From assembly GCA_934667175.1 (NCBI GenBank), contig CAKULN010000064.1:1-14958 (forward strand): a stretch of DNA of 14,958 bases, read 5' to 3'. Of the stretch, positions 13,009 through 14,958 are shown piece by piece; position 1 is the stretch's first letter; each line of letters begins with the position of its first letter. This DNA is from an uncultured Bacteroidales bacterium (GTDB lineage: Bacteria; Bacteroidota; Bacteroidia; Bacteroidales; UBA932). A program made the position numbers and the translations under genes. The notes beneath the pieces are model-generated. The model was not told where the DNA came from and made no database searches. It saw only the letters and a list, made by a program, of their open reading frames with translations.

Positions 13009-14958
13009 TTATTTCAGTGTGATTTCTCCTCCGTCCTTTGTGTCCTCGTTGCCGCCGTAGGCTGAGCCGTCGATGAATATGAGGTCCTTCGTCGTTCCTG
13101 CCGGAGCGCTGGTGGCATTGTCGACATAATAGTCACCGTAGTTAGCATCTCTTATGATTGTCTGAGAACCGTATGGTTTGAGAACATAGACCAAAACCCT
13201 GAGATTCTCCTTGTTGTAGGAACTTGGAATTGTCACGGAGTAACTCTTTTCCACAGTCTTATTGTCGGCTGTTGTGGAGAAAGCATCACCGGTAATGTCT
13301 GTGAACGCAACTCTGGCGATGCTGCTGTGGTTATAATTGTCTCCGTCTCCGTTCTGGTAGCCGATGATGTTGTCTTCAAGCAGAACTGCCGTGACCTTGT
13401 AGTCCCCCCTTTCCTTGATGTAGAGCTTGACGTTCAGATTCAGTTTGCTGCCGGAGACAGATGACGTGAAAGAGATTCCGGTCTTTACCATATAGGCGTT
13501 TTCTGTTTCTTTTACAGCATTGACTATGAGCCCTGCCGTATAATCATTACTTGTGTAATTCGCTATTGACTTTCTGTAATCTATAATACCTGAAGGGTAG
13601 CGTGTTATTTTTAATATTTTTTCCATTTTGCTTGTTCCGCTGAATCCTAAATCAGAAGAAGTAGGGTGCAGGTTCAGCATCTCAATTTTGTTTGGATACT
13701 GGCTTATAGCCATGGCAAAGCTGGTCGCCAGATTCGGACAGTACCCACACCATGTCGCCGTGAACCTAATTCCCAGTGACTTGTGCCAGAACTCCTTGCC
13801 GGCCCAATCCTTAGGCTCGTCAGGTTCTTCGGAGCCTTTCACCACGATTTTTGTGGTCGAAGGAATCTGCAAATCGGAAATGCTGTTGGTCTGTCCTTCG
13901 TATATAAACAATGTCGCCAATGGATTAAATGTTGCACGAAGCAATGTCAGAGTTGTATTATGCGATATATCAAGAGATGATATATTATTTTTGTAACAGT
14001 ATAACTCTTTCAGTTCCGGATTATTACTTATATCCAGCGATGGCAGATTATTGTAGTTACAAAGTAATCTTTGCAATTTCGGATTATTGCTTAAATCCAG
14101 CATGGATAAATTGTTGAAGTGACATGCTACATATATCAGTTTTGGATTGTTTTTCAAATCCAGTGATATTAGATTATTTCCGCCGCAACACAACCAATAC
14201 AATTCCGGGTTATTTTTAAGATCTAACGAGGATAGATTGTTGTTGTCACAATACATAATCCGAAGTTTCGGATTATTGCTTAGATCCAAGTTGGATAGAT
14301 TATTCCCATTGCATGATAACCAATTAAGTTCAGGGTTATTCTTTAGATCTAATGAGGTTAGGTTATTAAGAGCGCAACCTAAAGTTTGTAGTTTCGGATT
14401 ATTGCTTATATCCAACAATGATAAATTGTTCTTTCCGCAAGATAATGATTCCAGTTCCCGATTATTTTTCACGTCCAGCGTGGATAGGTTGTTGTCGCCA
14501 CACTCTAAATCCGATAGTTTCGGATTATTCTTCACATCAATCGACGTGAGAGTGTTGCATGAGACATTCAGATATAAAAGTTTGGTGTTCTTGGAAACGT
14601 CAATACTCTTCAGCACACCGCAGACGATATCGTATACCTTGGTGGAATTGTTATATTTGAGACTACCTTTACATGTTAGGTGTTGAAGATTAGGCATATA
14701 CTCGATGCCCGCAAGGGAAGTGATATTATCAGTGTTCACTTCGATTTTCGTGACATTAAGAGCCTCTTCATAACTTATCTCACCATCGTTGTCGGTATCG
14801 AAATTGGCTACCATGTAAGTCTTGAAGTTCGCATCCTCGAAGACGATGTTCTTCTTGCTATGGTCTATCTTGCATTCGAAGGCCTCGATAGGATAGAGTA
14901 CCGAACGGTCAAGCGTTATGGTTGATTTGAGCGTCTTGACAACGTTGCCTTTGTCAGT
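13009..14958 (-). CDS. EF-hand/LRR protein with C-terminal Omp28/thioredoxin domain (5' end off window)
   Basis: The reading frame stays open to the window edge; 649 residues are visible. The ATG at 14814 is internal, because the residues upstream (for example NIVFEDANFKTYMVANFD and FECKID) match the M64 paralogue residue by residue. The missing 5' part therefore probably encodes a signal peptide, lipobox and fimbrillin-like domain. Visible parts are the end of that domain, a canonical EF-hand loop DTDNDGEISYEE (14764-14799), 11 full LRRs plus a cap, a short acidic linker (SEEPDEPKDW), and a thioredoxin domain with TATWCGYCPN (cysteines at 13747-13749 and 13738-13740). The C-terminal beta domain resembles the second half of the 7377-8174 lipoprotein (compare KVTAVLLEDNIIGYQNGDG with RIFAALMQDGIKGFQVGQG). 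It is predicted to act as a surface disulfide reductase or isomerase. It is the first visible gene of the operon. Confidence 0.8.
   Translation of the reverse strand, partial: TDKGNVVKTLKSTITLDRSVLYPIEAFECKIDHSKKNIVFEDANFKTYMVANFDTDNDGEISYEEALNVTKIEVNTDNITSLAGIEYMPNLQHLTCKGSLKYNNSTKVYDIVCGVLKSIDVSKNTKLLYLNVSCNTLTSIDVKNNPKLSDLECGDNNLSTLDVKNNRELESLSCGKNNLSLLDISNNPKLQTLGCALNNLTSLDLKNNPELNWLSCNGNNLSNLDLSNNPKLRIMYCDNNNLSSLDLKNNPELYWLCCGGNNLISLDLKNNPKLIYVACHFNNLSMLDLSNNPKLQRLLCNYNNLPSLDISNNPELKELYCYKNNISSLDISHNTTLTLLRATFNPLATLFIYEGQTNSISDLQIPSTTKIVVKGSEEPDEPKDWAGKEFWHKSLGIRFTATWCGYCPNLATSFAMAISQYPNKIEMLNLHPTSSDLGFSGTSKMEKILKITRYPSGIIDYRKSIANYTSNDYTAGLIVNAVKETENAYMVKTGISFTSSVSGSKLNLNVKLYIKERGDYKVTAVLLEDNIIGYQNGDGDNYNHSSIARVAFTDITGDAFSTTADNKTVEKSYSVTIPSSYNKENLRVLVYVLKPYGSQTIIRDANYGDYYVDNATSAPAGTTKDLIFIDGSAYGGNEDTKDGGEITLK
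13921..14613 (-). repeat. 11 tandem 63-bp LRR-coding repeats with 126-bp sub-pattern
   Basis: The 21-residue units have Cys at position 17 in units 2-10. Units partly alternate between DLKNNPEL and DLSNNPKL forms. The DNA string CGGATTATTGC recurs at 14080, 14269 and 14395, spaced by 189 and 126 nt, exact multiples of 63. A partial unit LATLFIYEG caps the array, much like LKTLYIYSG in the paralogue. Confidence 0.85.

Noticed and set aside
13921..14613. Regular 63-bp spacing of similar strings, suggesting a CRISPR-like array
   Set aside because: The repeats are in frame, imperfect and encode a continuous 21-residue LRR pattern; there are no unique spacers between identical repeats.
14147..14686. 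Plus-strand open frame of 179 codons across the LRR array
   Set aside because: It is the antisense shadow of the LRR repeats; its Leu/Phe/Ser-rich periodic product just mirrors them.
13009..14814. Complete gene starting at the ATG at 14814
   Set aside because: The frame stays open to the window edge and the upstream residues are homologous to the M64 paralogue, so this ATG is internal.
7377..14958. Polysaccharide utilisation locus (SusCD type) around the rhamnosidase
   Set aside because: No SusC or SusD homologue is present, and the barrel gene lacks TonB-dependent transporter features.

Overview
The window looks like a chromosomal piece of a member of the Bacteroidales, probably a gut-type lineage of moderate GC. 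The evidence is the surface-lipoprotein signals (Cys followed by acidic residues), fimbrillin-like, BACON and 21-residue LRR modules, an Omp28-type thioredoxin family, a DUF6029-like barrel, promoter-like TAnnTTTG boxes, and starts set in an AATATGAAA context instead of behind strong Shine-Dalgarno sites. The genus cannot be fixed from the sequence alone.

Region 1 (1-309) has no gene. It holds a probable intrinsic terminator for the operon to its right, a short hairpin repeat and an orphan promoter-like box. Region 2 (310-4863, minus strand) is a four-gene tripartite efflux operon. In transcription order it encodes a TolC-like outer-membrane channel, a MacA-like periplasmic adaptor, a MacB/LolD-type ATPase and a MacB-type permease. 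Region 3 (4864-5072) is a divergent promoter region with a box for each direction, a small inverted/direct repeat cluster, and a leader able to form two competing hairpins. Region 4 (5073-7316, plus strand) is a secreted GH78-type alpha-L-rhamnosidase with its catalytic residues apparently intact. It ends at a strong hairpin (7337-7370) that also lies at the end of the convergent operon.

Region 5 (7377-14958, minus strand) is the most interesting part. It is a tightly packed operon that enters from beyond the right edge. It encodes (i) an LRR protein with a C-terminal Omp28/thioredoxin domain (5' end off the window), (ii) a 1098-residue surface lipoprotein with fimbrillin-like, EF-hand, LRR, BACON and M64 metallopeptidase modules, (iii) a DUF6029-like outer-membrane barrel, and (iv) a free Omp28/thioredoxin lipoprotein. 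Genes (i) and (ii) share the same N-terminal chassis but carry different catalytic heads. The junctions are a 9-nt gap, an ATGA overlap and a TGATG overlap, so the four products are probably made together. I infer a cell-surface system that pairs disulfide chemistry with proteolysis, perhaps against a disulfide-rich host or dietary protein. The substrate is unknown.
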